Source of the DNA: Torreya grandis
Taxonomy: Eukaryota > Streptophyta > Pinopsida > Cupressales > Taxaceae
NCBI GenBank assembly: GCA_037957365.1
Contig: JARHVA010004089.1
Span: 596,001-660,000, forward strand
DNA: 64,000 nucleotides
Reading direction: 5' to 3'
A program made the translations under genes and the position numbers. Below are positions 34,501-45,490 of this stretch, piece after piece; positions within the stretch are counted from its first letter, which is position 1; each line of letters opens with the position of its first letter. The notes below the pieces were generated by a model. The model saw only the letters and a program-made list of their open reading frames with translations. It was not told where the DNA came from and made no database searches.

Positions 34501-36703
34501 AACCTGCATCTACCCAATCCAAACTGATCAAGTCACTTGGCATTCGTCCTCTCTCTACTCTCACTCACCCGCAAGTGAAGGTTGACTTGAACCAAACCTT
34601 GACCAAAAGTGGTCTTCCAACCAAGCCAAAGAAGACTGCCAAACCACAAAGACGAACCCCTCCTCCACCGTCAACTTTGCCCTCCATCTTGGGTCCTCAT
34701 CCTTCTACCTTAATCGGCGTGCTTCCTACTCTGACCATTAACCAACACAAATTGCCTCCATTACTTCCTTTGCCAACAACAAGTCAACCCCCTCTCAAAA
34801 ATTTGGCACCTCTCACAAAGAAAGTGCCGTCTTCACCTGTCATCACACCACCAACCCAAAAGGTGGTACAAAAATCTTCTTCAGCATCCCCCAAGCAGAA
34901 GTCACCAGTGCGTCATGCATTAACAAGCGCGGACCCCTTAGAAGGTTCATACGCTTTAATATTACACCAACTTTTGCAAACCTCTAGCATTACCCTTCTT
35001 GCCATCAAGCCATTCCAACCCCTCAGGTCAAAACCATCTTGGTTCGATGATACAAAGATTTGTTTATACCATCACACACCAGGACACGATACCGAGACTT
35101 GTTGTGCCCTCAAGGCAGTCGTTCGCTGCTTTATGGAGAAAGACACTCTTCTCCTTGAGGACACTCTTGACCAACCCTCGTCACCCTCCCATCCAACCTC
35201 ATCAACCACATCAACGTCTCACCAACAGACCATAACCCCATCTTCACCTACTATCTTCGAAATTAATGCCATTCATGTAACCACTAGGTCATAGAAGGAC
35301 AAGGCGAAAGAAAAAGCTGCTATCCCTTGGACCTATCCTTTTGTCCAAGCACCTCAACCACCAAAACCCAAGATTTCCATCTTAGGTGCATCCCAACCCA
35401 CTTCTTCAGAGGCAATCACAGAATCTATGATAAAACAACTTCACCAAACGCCTGTGAAGATGACCCTATATGACCTTATTCAAAGCTCCCCCCAACATTG
35501 CCAGGCTCTAATTAAAGCCCTACAGGCAGCTGAGGTTCAACCTGAAGACCCTCAACCACTTGCTACCCTAGTCCATTCTTTATCCCCCATCGCCTCCATC
35601 ACTTTCAGTAATTTTGAGATTCCTACCTCTACCGAGGAAGATCAGGATGCCGCCCTTTTCATCACAGCCTACATTGATCAAACTCATATTAAACGAGTTA
35701 TGATTGATGGGGGCACTAGCATTAATATCATTTCCTCCCATGCCTTTGACCAATTGGCCCTTCCCAAGAATTGCGTATCAAAAACTGATGCAATCCTTAG
35801 ATCATTTAATGACACAACTGCTAACACTATCAGCACTATTGTCCTCCACATCCGCGTTGGTCCACGCATAATTCCAGAGCTCTTCTACATCATTGAAGGA
35901 GAATTCCAATACAACATCCTCTTAGGGTGACCCTGGATCCGAGCCATGGCTTGCGTCCCTTCAACACTTCACCGTTGTGTCAAATTTGAGCACGATAGAC
36001 AAATCCATGTCATTCCCGCCGACCCATCCCCTTTTAAGACCTGTAACACGACCTATAGCCCAAACGACATTCTTATCCTGCTCAAGGCATCAACCCGAAC
36101 ATCATCTCCATCCACAGAAGCGTCAACTAGTATGCAAACAACGGTTGCCACCACATCCTCTTCTCAATTACCAACCAAAGACCCCATGGACGACATCTTC
36201 CAAAGACTTTCACTCAGAGAATATCGTCTCCTTACTCTAGACATGTTCCAGACTCCTCAAGAGTATGGACAACTTCATCAACACCCAAACTATGACTGTC
36301 GAATCAGAATGGTCATTCCTTATGGTCCTCCTAACCTTCGCACCAATCTCATCTATGGGGGGCTGGATCAAGCCCTTACTGAATCAAATCCTTCCTCCTC
36401 ACCTCAAATCTTCACATCCGATTTCTCCTTTCTTAGCAATCCCACCTTTGCACATACCTATCTTTATAGGTGTGCATGGAAGGGTTTTGGATTTGGACGT
36501 TACGAACAAGGCTCCCATCAGCCTGTCGAAACACCCAATGATGATAATGCAAAGAATCGGTATGGACTGGATTTCCAAGAACCCACTGGGGCTTCCACAA
36601 ACCTTTCCCCTGAACTAGACATTGACCAATTTCTTCTAGACTCGCCTATTCTTCCTTCCTCACCTACGGAGTCGGTGGTTTCCATCCCTCTTAGTTTTTT
36701 TTT
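34501..36703 (+). pseudogene. Element C gag tail and aspartic protease
   Basis: The gag frame continues, with stops at 35292 and 35928. At about 35062-35110 a second C-x2-H...GHDTETC motif appears, similar to the one near 33680. The protease starts near 35440 with the MTLYDLIQSSPQH block; the active site is MIDGGTSINI (Asp at 35706), as usual for this group, and FQYNILLG ends it. LG-stop-PWIRA at 35928 is where relatives have Arg. A variable linker follows up to a T9 run (36695-36703), after which the coding frame moves by one. Confidence 0.85.
36695..36703 (+). other. T9 run at the gag-protease to pol frame change
   Basis: Upstream coding uses frame 3 and downstream coding frame 1. Sensible protein sequence (LEPLTYQLNRFP) resumes just after this run. 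A one-base gain in the homopolymer is the simplest cause. Programmed frameshifting is possible but less likely given the other lesions. Confidence 0.55.
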
Positions 36704-39700
36704 GCATAAACACCATTCGCTTGGAACCCCTAACCTATCAACTCAACAGGTTTCCTAAGTCTCTCCCTCTCATTTATCCCAGCATGATAGACGATGAATC
36801 GGCAACCATCAACATAGTCCACTGCATAGACGATGACGCCATTCTTACATATATGGGTGTTGACGATTCTTTCATTTAGCGCTCCCTCCCTTCTGAAACA
36901 CAGGTTATGTTAAATGAATCAACCATTGACATTAACCTTTCATCTTCTGATGTTCCTCAAGTCTTAAAGATTAGTCAGTCTTTAGACACTCAGGAGCAAA
37001 TCGACTATACCACATTTCTCTCCGACAATCGTAAAGCCTTTGCCTGGACCTATGCTGACATGCCTGGCATCGACCCTAACATTGCCACTCATAACATTGT
37101 CACAAACCTAGAGGCTAAGCTTGTTAGGCAAAAGCTTCACAAAATGCATCCTTGTGTTGCACTTCTTGTCAAAGAAGAGCTTCAACGCCTTCTTTCTGTC
37201 TCCTTCATCCAACCCATCGATTATCCGCAGTGGGTCTCTAACATCGTTCCTGTCACCAAAGTGACTGGGGGGATCCAGATCTGCACAGACTATCGTGACC
37301 TTAACTTAGCTTGTCCCAAAGATGACTTTCCTCTTCCAAACATTGACCAACTTGTTGATCTTACGGCTGGCCATGAGATGTTATCACTCATGAATGGATT
37401 TTCAGGATACAACCAAATCCTGATTGCACTGAAAGATCAGCACAAAACCACCTTCATTACCCCATGGGGAACTTTCTGCTATCGAGTCATGCCTTTTGGT
37501 CTGAAAAATGCAGGTGCCACATATCAGCGTGCCATGACTTATATCTTTCACGATCTCCTCCACAAAATCATGGAGGACTATGTTGATGACCTGCTTGGCA
37601 AATCCAAGCTTCGTCGTGACCATTTGACTATCCTCAAAATCATCTTCTCTCACCTTCTTCATTACCAATTCCATTTTAACCCCAAGAAATGTGTCTTTGG
37701 GGTCCTCTCAGGAAAGCTCCTGGGATTCATTGTCTCTTTTCATGGCATCGAGATAGATCCTACCAAAATCTGCGCTATCCTCGAAATCCCACCTCCAACT
37801 AACCTCAAGCAACTTCGCAGCCTACAAGGGAAACTCCAATCCATCCGCCATTTCATTTCGCAACTTTCTGACCGTTGCCAACCCTTTCATCATCTCCCCA
37901 AGAAGGACGTCTCCTTTAAATGGGATAAGGATTGCCAAGAGGCTTTTGAAGCCCTTAAACGCTATTTGGTCTCTCCACCAGTCCTTATTCCACCAAAAGA
38001 CGACCAACCCTTCTATCTCTACATCTCTGCAACCAATCATTCGTTAGGTGCCATGATTGTGCGTCGAGACGAGCAACACCATGAGCAAGCAGTCTATTAC
38101 ATAAGCCAAACAATTGTTGACTATGAAACTCGGTATACTCATACCGAGAAACTCTGTTTGGCATTAGTCTTTGCCACTACCAAGCTCCGTCATTATCTTC
38201 TCAATCACAAAACCTTTGTCGTCACTCACATTGATCCCCTCAAATACATGCATTCCAAACCTTATCAAAACCAGCGTATGGCTCGTTGGCTCATTCTTCT
38301 TGCTAAATTTGACTTAGAATTTGTTCAGCAAAAATCTATCAAAGGGCAAACAATTGCTGACCAACTAGCAGATGCCCCTCTTCCCGACAATCAACCTTCT
38401 CAGTGTGAGTTTCCCGATGAATCTATCGCCACCCTCTCGACTGATGACACATTCTACCAAATGACGATGTTTTTTGACGGCTCTAAATGTCAACTTGGTG
38501 GGGGTGCGGGCATCATCCTCGTTCCATATGAAGGTGAACCCATGCCCCTATCTTTTAAACTTGACTTTGAATGTACCAATAATATGGCCGAATACGAAGC
38601 CTTAATTTTGGGACTTCAAACCGCCCTTTCTTTAAACATCAAGACCATCAGCATCTTTGGTGACTCACAACTTGTCGTCAATCAAATCAATGGTTCATAT
38701 CTTTGTAAAAATGAAATTTTACAAAGATACAAGCACTGTGTTGACACTCTTCTAACATCTTTCGACCATCACTTATTACAGACTGTTCCTCGATCGACGA
38801 ATAAGTTTGCTGACACCATGGCTTCACTTGCCTCTCATATTCCTTCATCATCATCATTCTCATCAAGAATTTATGTCATGGTACATTGTGTGCCATTGCC
38901 TTCATACATTTCCACTAACATCAATCTCGTCCACACCATAGACTCTAGTTCACAAGATGTTTGGTATAAACAACTTGAGGACTACTTGACTCATTCTCTC
39001 ATTCCTCCCAACCTCTCTAGCAACGCGCGATGGGACTTCATTAAGTGCACCACTCGCTACACCATGTTAGGGGGCCTTCTCTATAAAAGAGGTTTTGACG
39101 GTCTTCTTCTTCGCTGTTTAAACTCCACTGAAGCTTCTCATGCTGTCAAACAAGCCAATGATGGGATTTGTGGTGGACACTTCAGTGGTAACTCAGTTGC
39201 CAAGTGCATCCTTTGTCTGGGTTATTATTGGCCCACTCTTCATCAAGACTGTAGCGATTATGTTTGGCGTTGCATCAAGTGTCAGCAGCATGCTAACTTG
39301 CTTCATCTCCCTAGTCACGCCTTACAAGTCGCTCAAGATTTTTGGCCTTTTTCACAATGGGGCTTAGATCTCATCGACGAGATTAACCCTCATTCATCTC
39401 TTCGTCATCAGTCTATCATCACTGCCACCGAGTATTTCACCAAGTGGGTGGAAGCTATCCCTCTCATCTCCAAAAAATCCAACAAGATTGTCGACTTCAT
39501 CAACACCCACATCATCTGTCGTTTTGGTGTACCTCACAAAATCATCACCGATAATGGCAAGTCCTTTAAAAACAAGACCATCTAAAAACTCTGTGACTCT
39601 TTCAGCATCAAACTCAGCTTTTCTTCGCCTTACTACCCACAAGTAAATGGGCAGGCCGAGGCTTCTAACAAAATCTTAACTAAAATTCTCATGAAGGTGG

Positions 39701-40206
39701 TCAACAACACTGGAAGGGATTGGCACGTTCAAATACCCTTCGCTTTATGGGCCTACCGCACTAGCATCCGAACCTCTATGGGTGCTACCCCTTTTTCTCT
39801 AGTGTACGGATCAGAGGTTGTCCTACCTCTCGAAGTACAAATCTCGTCTCTTCGCATTTCACTCCATGACATTCTTTCTAATGATGACTTTCGTCAAGAT
39901 CGATTAGCTCAACTTGAGTTACTCGACGAGCGTCGTCTCACTGCCCTCAATCATCTCCATGTCTATCAAAATTGCATCAAATGCACCTACAATAAAACTC
40001 TGAGAGAATGAGAATTCAATATCGAAGACCTCGTCCTCAAAGAGAACCAACATGTGACCAATATGGAACGGAGTAAACGAGGCAAATTTGCTCTTAATTG
40101 GCTTGGACATTATATCATAACACACAAATATGGATCAGGGACTTATCGTCTATCTTCTCTTGAAGGCCGACCAGAACCTGAGCCTCTTAATGCTTTGCAT
40201 CTATGA
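36704..40206 (+). pseudogene. Element C pol: RT, RNase H, archaeal-type RNase H, integrase
   Basis: The open stretch 36907-39585 alone is 892 residues. RT has TDYRDLN, SGYNQI, MPFGLKNAGATYQ and YVDD at 37579-37590. The gypsy RNase H (LYISATNHSLGAMIV, near 38020) lacks an acidic residue at its first site, as often in Tat. The archaeal-type RNase H (38461-38850) keeps all four acids (FFDGS, MAEYEAL, FGDSQLV, NKFADTMA). Integrase has Asn for the first zinc His (ANDGICGGH), intact WGLDLID, TDNGKSF and NGQAEAS, and a C-terminal module with WLGHYII. Stops lie at 36879 (upstream part), 39583 and 40009; the frame ends at 40204. Confidence 0.93.
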
Positions 40207-40473
40207 CCATTCTACTGTTAGTCGAGTACTCATCCACTTGACATTTAACTTGAGCTCGTCCCTTGAGCAATCCTTGTCCTTTTAATCCTTAATCTATTTC
40301 ACCCTTTTTTCCTTAACAAACTCCTCTACAACTCTTTTATGATGTATGGATGCTTCGTCCTAATAAAAGGGAGCCCTTGACCTTCTATAAGTCTTGTCCA
40401 TGACTCAATATTCTATCAAAACTAAATAAATTGATGTCAAAATATCCAAGGTCACAAAATCAAATCAAAAAGC

Positions 40474-40603
40474 AGACTGCTCCCTTGAAGGACAGCTGCA
40501 CTATCATTACTGTAGCTAATAGACTGCTCCCTCGAAGGACAGCTATTAAAAACCCCTTAAATCTATAAAGCAAAAGTATAGACCACTCCCTCGAAGGATG
40601 GCT
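40474..40603 (+). repeat. Three imperfect 24-bp repeats in the 3' region of element C
   Basis: The unit AGACTGCTCCCTCGAAGGAC plus AGCT occurs at 40474-40497, 40521-40544 and, with four changes, at 40580-40603. Spacing is 47 and 59 bp. CTCCCT and AGGGAG-like halves around GAAGG can pair, so short RNA hairpins are possible. Confidence 0.75.
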
Positions 40604-40726
40604 ATGACTAAATCTTGCTACAAACAGCACTTTCTTAGAAGCTTCCCGCATCGATCAGCTTTACAAATGACCACCAAACAAATGACATCTTTATGTGGAC
40701 TTCCCGCATTGATCAGTCCACTCTCT

Positions 40727-40748
40727 AAAAAAAAAAAAAAAAAAGGGG
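40727..40748 (+). other. Internal polypurine run A18 G4
   Basis: It resembles a plus-strand priming PPT but lies 4.7 kb before the 3' LTR. The terminal PPT candidate, AAAAAGGGGCAAA, is at 45478-45490 directly before the LTR. Confidence 0.5.
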
Positions 40749-41549
40749 TCATGGACTTGATTTATTGTTGTCTCAGGGTCTCCTATAAAAAGGGGCAAAG
40801 TTCTCCATACTCTAAAAAATGGGTTACCCTTTTCCTCCTATCATATCACCTACTCAAGGGACTTCGAGCTCACTCTAATGTCAAAAGTGATTCGATTACC
40901 GCTCTAACATAACTATGGTCAATGACGCAACGCATAAATGGGGCTCTTGGTTCTAAAAACCCCTATTTATGTTGTCTTTTTGGTCCTTGTCAATAAAAGG
41001 GCACTTATGCCTTTTACTTTCTGCCTATACTTTGGTCACATTCACTCACATCATTTGTCAAAATGACTTAAACCGACTCTTTTTAAACCATCCACATAGC
41101 CTAATCATTATGGTTTCCATTGACATCGAACACATGGGAACTATCGACCTGACACAATTTATGTTAAGCATAAATCAATACTTGCTGAAACATAAATAGA
41201 CCTCAATTCATTCTTAGCCAACATCCATCACGAATATGGATAGTTGCTAGGGATGAAAGACCCCGACCAATGTTACAACTTACACCATTTGGAAAATGCT
41301 GTAGCATCATCTTCTCCTTATCATTTCAAGCATGTACCCTTAGACATATGGGAAATGCTATATCTTTATCATGACCAAAAATAAACCTCTTCGATCTTTT
41401 TCCTCCCTTCTTGGGAGAACTACATCGGCCTGAGGCCCTAACGACAAGGGCTATGTAGGCAGCACTCAGTTGACATGGGGTCTTCTGGGGTTAGCTCGGC
41501 CACTTTCTTCGTCACTTTCTTCCATCTCCTTCTCTCATCACCTGTCAAT

Positions 41550-41870
41550 CATAACACAGTCAATCACATATTCACATAATCATTAGTATACTCTCATTTT
41601 CATTATCACAACATAAGTCATTAGTCATAAATTTCATCCATCATAACTCATTAAACATTCACATAATCCACAAGTTAAACATTCCATATCACATCTAAAA
41701 ATATCATCTAATCTAAAGTCATCATCATATAACCATTTCATAAACATTGTCATCATCACATTCATTTTCATCAAGCATCATCATCATATAATCATTAATC
41801 ATTAGCATCATCATAACATAATCATCATAATCATCATACATATCATATCAAAACATGCATCATGAAACAC
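41550..41870. repeat. CAT-rich low-complexity stretch
   Basis: Dense ATCATCAT, TCATAATCAT and CATTCATTTTCATC runs, with no fixed period. It separates the sense pol part from the antisense cargo. Confidence 0.8.
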
Positions 41871-42059
41871 ATGAAAAATACTGCAAAAATTAAACATCTA
41901 TAACATCTCCATAACACATCAATAGCTAAAATCTCATCATATATATATCAAAAATAAGTTTTATACAAAAAAGACACAATCTGTGTCTGTCTCTCTCTCT
42001 CACCATACATCTCTCGTCTTCAGCTCGCAGGCTGGTATATACATCAAAAATAGTACAAC

Positions 42060-43830
42060 TCTAGGGCTGCCCTCAAGGCTGTGGCTGTGGTGGTGGTGGC
42101 GGTGGCCGAGAAGAGGCTGTATCCTCTCCTCCCTCTGATCTCTACCGTCTGTGTGACCCTGAATCCGTCACTCATGACATCAATCTCTATCAACTTTGCT
42201 CTGCCCTCATCTCTGAGTATCACTGTATCTGAGGGAACCCCCTGATAGCCCTCTCATAATACGTGATCTCGTCCAGCGCATCAGTGTATCTAACCATATA
42301 TACAGTCTGCAGTGGGCCCATCTACCCTGCTCCTATGGCCTGTCTAGACCCCTGTGGCTGTGCTTGATCTTGGTGCACTGATACTGATGGTCCTGCCCCC
42401 TGTGAAAATGATGGCTGCTGTAGTGGGCCCTGCCCTCCAAAACTCTGCCCTGCCACTGCTTGTGCCTGGGCTGCCACCAGCTGTCCCTATAGTAGGGTGA
42501 CCTACCCTATTAGTGCTGCCACCCGACTTGTCATCTCCATCAGGTGCCCTGTAACCTCGACTAGCTGCCCCTACAAAACTGAGACCTAAGCCTGAGTCGC
42601 GTCTCTCTCCTCCCGTGCAGTGTCCCTCTCCTTGCGGGCTGTATCCTGCTCCCTCTTGATAGCCTGTAGATCTGGCTGGGGACCCACCTATATGCCTCGA
42701 TACTGCCCTGCCCACCATGCCGTGTAGGCCTCTGTACACCCTGGGTCGGCTATCCTAGGTCCTGCCAGCAACTCCTCAAAATTGGGCTCCTCTGTCTCCT
42801 CTGGCAGTGGGAGTGGTGCCTCTATGTCATCCCGCCTGTACTATGGGAAGGCGAGAGGTACATCTTATAGTAGCCCATACTGGCACCGCACTCTCTCTGC
42901 AAGGATCCTCTCAAGCTCGCCAGCTCGTCTGCCTCTGATCCATTGCCTGCTCTAAACTCCAACCAGCTGCTCTCCCTAGTCTCTGAATGCTAGATAGACC
43001 AAGTATGGTCTCCAGACGATGTCTGCAAGAATCAGGGCCTCCAGTACCCCTCTATAGTGGTCAATGTCTCTGACCACTCCATCCACCTGTGTTTACGCCA
43101 TAACCTCGTGCCATCGCCTGAATCTAACTCTGAAGCCAGCCTGAATCGCTACTGGGAGGCCAAGAGGTCGTGTAACCACTATGTGCTCGTATGCCCAATA
43201 ATGTAGTAGGTGCCCCACACATAGACTATACCGCCACCGCTGGCTGATAGCCCACAGCTCTTTGTACACCTGGGCTAAAAACATGGGCGCCCAGGTGAAC
43301 ACTATCCACTACTCTATCATCTCCAATAAAACTCCGGTCATAGCAATCAAAAACCTGCCACCCTCTGCATCCGACAATGCATACACTGTGATGCCAATCA
43401 TCATCAGGATGGCCAGTTGATGTGCGTCCTCATCCATCGCGTACAATGGCTCATATGCAAAACTCACTGAGTGGTAGCTCATCTCCACGGCGTGCTCTCC
43501 AAATAGCGTAACCATGTGAATGTCATGCGCCTCTCTCGAGCACGCATACAAGTCTATTTTGTGCACTGATAGCTGCAAAATTTGGTACACATCCTCAACT
43601 GTGACCGTCATCTCGCCCGTAGGTAGGTGGAAGGTGTTGGTGGCATGGTCCCACTGCTTGATCAAAGTCACCATGAGTCTCACGTCCCTCGCCACTCTGC
43701 AGTAGTGTCTCAGCCTGCCTAGTCTAATGGCGCTCATCTGCGCCCACTCCTCGACGGACACGCCTCCGCGCATTCACATTAGCAAGGTCAGGAGGTGATC
43801 CCACAGCATCAGGGTCTGCCTCGCCTGCAT
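42060..43830 (-). pseudogene. Antisense plant mobile domain (PMD) protein in element C
   Basis: The minus-strand frame opens at ATG 43830. Within it are RLGRLRHYCRVARDVRLMVT, HATNTFHLPTGEMTVTVEDV and YQILQLSV, the hallmark of the aminotransferase-like PMD family. FTWAPMFLAQVYKELW, LLHYWAYEHIVVTRPLG, WRPYLVYLAFRD and ERILAERVRCQYGLL follow in family order. A coiled, Arg/Glu-rich segment (ARKERDTAREERDAT) and a Pro/Gln-rich tail end near 42060. In-frame stops include a TGA just after the start region, TAG 43309, TAA 43093, and further TAG/TAA at positions where Gln fits. No frameshift is needed for the whole length. PMD proteins occur in plant hosts and in transposons; here it is cargo in antisense. 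Confidence 0.85.
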
Positions 43831-43979
43831 CCATCCATAAACACTTTCATGTTAACATTGTTCTTACTTTTCCTATTTTACCCACTATTTTGACTATCTA
43901 AGCCTACCCCGACACCCGAAAAGCCCTTGGCATAGCTTCAACCTCTCAGCTTGACCATTTTTTTTAGAACCATTTCTGA

Positions 43980-44130
43980 CCAGGCAGCCACCGACATCAG
44001 TTAGCGTACCGGTGATGGCACTCTCCTAACCGATGTCGGTCACTTAGTGACCGACGTCAGCAGGTTAGTGACCGAAGCCGATCGCTGGTCGGCTGACACC
44101 GGTGGGATCGCCGATGTCGGTGACTGGTTC
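43980..44130. promoter_or_regulatory. Palindrome cluster upstream of the antisense PMD gene
   Basis: Six or more variants of ACCGACGTCGGT (for example CCGATGTCGG, CCGACGTCAG, GCCGATGTCGG) lie 150-300 bp upstream of the PMD start at 43830, in the position of a promoter. The site is a palindrome, so orientation does not matter. Function is an inference. Confidence 0.4.
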
Positions 44131-44290
44131 AGCCCGAGGGCCGAATGGGGCGAGCCCTAATTTTTAGGGCTTCCCCATTTTACCTCCTAAACCTCTCAAA
44201 CAACCCTCTAAATCATTCCTAACCTATCCTAGACAACCTACCCACCTTCTTAGCTACCCTCCCCCTCGATTTCTACCTCAAATAACAATA

Positions 44291-44600
44291 AATTTCAAAA
44301 ACCAAATTCAAACTAAAAGTGAATCAAATGAGGTTCAAAGACTCTCCTACCTCATCCCGGCGCCGTCGGCGTGGTGGCACGATGGGTGCCACTGGTGGTG
44401 GACCTCTTGCAGGTCCTCTACTCCCCTCTGCCATCTCTTTTGTCCCAATGGCTCTGCACGCTCTTGCTGACTCAAACGCGTCCCTGCAGCGTCCAATCAA
44501 CTCCTCTCCACCAATGCTCCTCTGTCACCTCACACCACTCTTTGGTCAGCTCTGGGTCACTTTCACTCAACAAATTCTAGAGCTCTTTTTCTCTCTCAAT
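44291..44600 (-). pseudogene. Possible 5' exon or companion frame of the antisense PMD gene
   Basis: On the minus strand, from about 44600, a frame reads LLSESDPELTKEWCEVTEEH, then WWRGVDWTLQGRV and QSHWDKRDGRGE with three stops (TGA, TAG, TGA) at sites where Arg or Gln fit. The same stop pattern as in the PMD frame suggests a once-coding segment. The plus-strand frame at 44319-44750 covers the same DNA and cannot be excluded. No domain recognised. Confidence 0.35.
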
Positions 44601-44654
44601 CGAATAGAAAATGACATTTGGTGGGCCACCAATCCAGTTTTGTCAGATTTGGTA

Positions 44655-44720
44655 GGCCGCCGACGTCGGCACCGGCGTGCCCTAGGCCACCAACGTCAGT
44701 TATATAGCCGACGTCGGTGG
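44655..44720. promoter_or_regulatory. Palindrome pair CCGACGTCGG near the 3' end of element C
   Basis: Two perfect CCGACGTCGG copies at 44660-44669 and 44708-44717, with an ACCAACGTCAG variant between them. They lie just upstream (minus sense) of the candidate antisense exon. Confidence 0.45.
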
Positions 44721-44759
44721 CCTTCAAACCTTCAACCCTTTTCAAAATGACCAAAATCA

Positions 44760-45490
44760 TGTCCCTAATCAAGTCAATTCCTTCAAACCATGTCATTTTG
44801 GCCCCTTAGGGCACATTTAGATTACTTTTTGCATCCATCCATCGACCACTAGACATTGGAGATCATGCCCATCTCCTAAACTGTGACCACTTCCAAAGCG
44901 TTTGCCTTGGTTGTTTTTGCATGTATGCTACCTCATGAATGGTTAGCAAAATTGTGCACACACTTTTGACCTTCACAAAGTATAGGATTGCAAGCCAGTT
45001 GATCCGCACTACTTATGACTTTTTCTTGTTTTTGGGAGCACTTCCTAAGCCTGGGATACTTGGAACATGACGACCATTGGAGCTTCAACCTCGATTGAAT
45101 AACCCAATCAGCTACGACTAATGCTGGGGCCCAGTTCTTTTAATTTTGGCACTCCTCAACCTTTGACCTGTGACAATTTGACCTGACCATCCTCGTGAAG
45201 TGGTGTACGTGCAATCACAACTTTTGCAGCATTCTCACTCTATCTTGTAACCTTTTCATCCACTCTCTATCAAATCAGCACCCGATTCTAAGTTCCCTTC
45301 TCTCGACTCCTACTTTGAGGGGGGATACCTCATCCATAATCAAGACAACCAACTCTCACCTATTTTTGTCTTGCAGTTCACTTGAACAACCAACAAAATG
45401 AAATCAACTTTATCCCATACCTGGGGCAACCGACTCCTATTTTTGTCTTGTAGTTCGTTTAGAACAACCAATAAGACAAAAAGGGGCAAA
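44760..45490. other. Region before the 3' LTR of element C
   Basis: No gene recognised. It contains a near-duplicated block around (T/A)TTTTTGTCTTG(C/T)AGTTC (about 45362 and 45430) and ends in the PPT AAAAAGGGGCAAA (45478-45490). Confidence 0.55.

Larger units (their letters stand above)
40207..42050. other. Element C 3' non-coding region
   Basis: There is no coding sequence I trust. It contains three 24-bp repeats at 40474-40603, two copies of CTTCCCGCAT(C/T)GATCAG at 40642 and 40700, and an A18-G4 run at 40727-40748. A CAT/TCA-rich low-complexity stretch lies at 41550-41870 and a TC run near 41985. Confidence 0.6.

Noticed and set aside
42344..42739. Minus-strand frame of 131 codons, Gly/Ser/Arg-rich
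   Set aside because: It overlaps the PMD reading in another frame; the PMD frame gives family motifs and a coiled coil, this one gives only composition-driven sequence.
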